From positions 89,245,431 to 89,309,430 of the forward strand of contig NC_092461.1 in assembly GCF_047495875.1 (NCBI RefSeq): a stretch of DNA of 64,000 bases, in the 5' to 3' direction. A program made the translations under genes and the position numbers. The notes under the pieces are model-generated. The model was not told the DNA's origin and did no database searches. It saw only the letters and a list, made by a program, of their open reading frames with translations. Within the stretch, counting starts at the first letter, position 1. Every line of letters starts with the position of its first letter. The DNA comes from Pithys albifrons albifrons (taxonomy: Eukaryota > Chordata > Aves > Passeriformes > Thamnophilidae). Shown one piece after another: positions 62,771-64,000 of this stretch.

Positions 62771-64000
62771 GTAAATCCATTTGAATTGAGATGCCAGAAT
62801 CAGCCCATTAATCTACAAATCTACAGTATAATTTTTGTATGGTTGGTGGTCTTTTGTTCTGTTTTTTTTTGTGACGAAGAAGAGGGGATAGCAAGTGCAT
62901 GTGTGGGAGGGGAAGTGGTTGGGGAGGTTGTGATAAATGGACCAAGTGGGAGTATATCTTTAGGGAAACCACCCTGTGAAAGGAATATATGAAAGGCCAA
63001 AGACGATGGCTTAAACATGTCTATCACTGCCACTTGAGGTAGTTGCACAAGGAGAAAGGAAGTCTCTCAGATAAGCAGGTTTCCTAATATTTAGGAGATC
63101 GAGTTTGGCGTCAGCACCTTCCATTGGTCTTCAGAGCAGAGTTCACCCCGAGTTTGGAGCAGCACTGTAGCCTGTGTTTAGTATTTATGTCCTCTTGCTA
63201 TACACTTTTGTTAGCTTGGATTTTTCTATTTTCTGTTCTTATAAGAGAATGAATAAATGCAGCAAGGTTCACCTCCAACAGAAACAGGCTCTTTTTGGAA
63301 GAAGTGGAGAGGGCTGTATTATAGCAAAAAGTGCTTCATTTCTTGATAGCTGCAGAAGAAATCTGTATTTCTTTCAGTGCCTAGAGAATAGTTTTAATTC
63401 CTACGTTCTTAAATAGACTGAATTGTCTGCAATTAAGATGTTTGTTTAAGCTGATAGTTACCAGATTTGAAGATAAATATATCATTGTCTGTGAGCGCAT
63501 TGTATCTATGAGAGGGATTACTCTCTAAGAATAAAGGTTTGTCAACATTTTCCACACTGCACATTCTTCTTAAATGTAGTAATGAAGTTTTTTTATAAAA
63601 TAAAAAAAAAAGAAAAAAATGTAAGTAATACATATAAAAAATATAAAAATGTACAGTTATCCATAATGTACTTCAGCCTTTTAAAAGGAATGTCTATTCA
63701 TTTATTTGAATAGGTGACAATCAGTCTGAGAGAGTTGTATTTGGCTGAGGACAAAAGTGATTTTTAGCTAAGTTTGTGTCTGCCTTCCTCTGGGAACTAA
63801 GCAGTTCTGGTTTGGCCAGCAGTCCTGGTTTGTGAAGCTGAAATTAAGGAATCTGTTTTGAACGGCTTAGACTGGGGCTAACTCAGGGTCCAACACAGAA
63901 AAGCATTTAAGCCTATGCTTAGCATTAGCTATGTGCTTATTTCCCTAAAGGTCTAACTACAGGCCCCTTCTTATGCACTTGCAAGAACTGCGATGATCAG
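62771..64000. other. Non-coding DNA, no gene seen
   Basis: A T run lies near 62862-62869 and an A-rich tract at about 63596-63652. Open frames are at most 80 codons without motifs. Confidence 0.5.

Overview
The window looks like a stretch of bird nuclear DNA with no intact host gene. Two things suggest a bird. It is AT-rich, CpG-poor and poor in transposons. The recognisable repeats are CR1-type LINE 3' ends (5906-6026 plus strand; 16112-16662 minus; 37127-37182 minus), which end in the ATTCTATGATT-like tail typical of sauropsid and especially avian CR1. No tRNA, rRNA, CRISPR array, operon or bacterial-type signal is present. Nearly all open reading frames of 60-130 codons look like chance ORFs of AT-rich vertebrate DNA.

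Layout. 1-10.6 kb is unique non-coding DNA with one CR1 stub. 10.69-11.11 kb has an unusual CpG-retaining core and looks like a candidate conserved regulatory element. 11-18 kb holds an imperfect 15-bp-stem hairpin (12714-12751) and the longest CR1 copy, which still carries a readable C-terminal ORF2 motif on the minus strand. 18.30-18.81 kb (minus) reads as a protein for about 170 codons interrupted by one in-frame TAG; I call it a coding fossil of unknown family. 19-35 kb is mostly unique DNA with candidate regulatory blocks, a roughly 450-bp pyrimidine-rich block (32.5-32.96 kb) and a 17-bp perfect inverted repeat (35022-35112). 37.8 kb carries an 18-G run. 39.34-39.72 kb holds the 3' end of an RTE-clade LINE: a basic C-terminal tail, a zinc-finger-like motif, a short 3'UTR with a TTCG-loop hairpin, and an (ATG)4 tail. 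It is quite unlike CR1 and may belong to the patchily distributed avian RTE family (AviRTE-like). 43-63 kb is non-coding and includes several blocks that resemble developmental enhancers. The clearest is 55690-55900, with a full CRE palindrome and five TAATTA sites spaced about 30 bp apart.

The window is best read as a gene desert or the interior of a very long intron, possibly a regulatory landscape, with a few retrotransposon insertions. No gene network can be described. Conservation claims are inferences from sequence texture and would need alignment to other amniotes.
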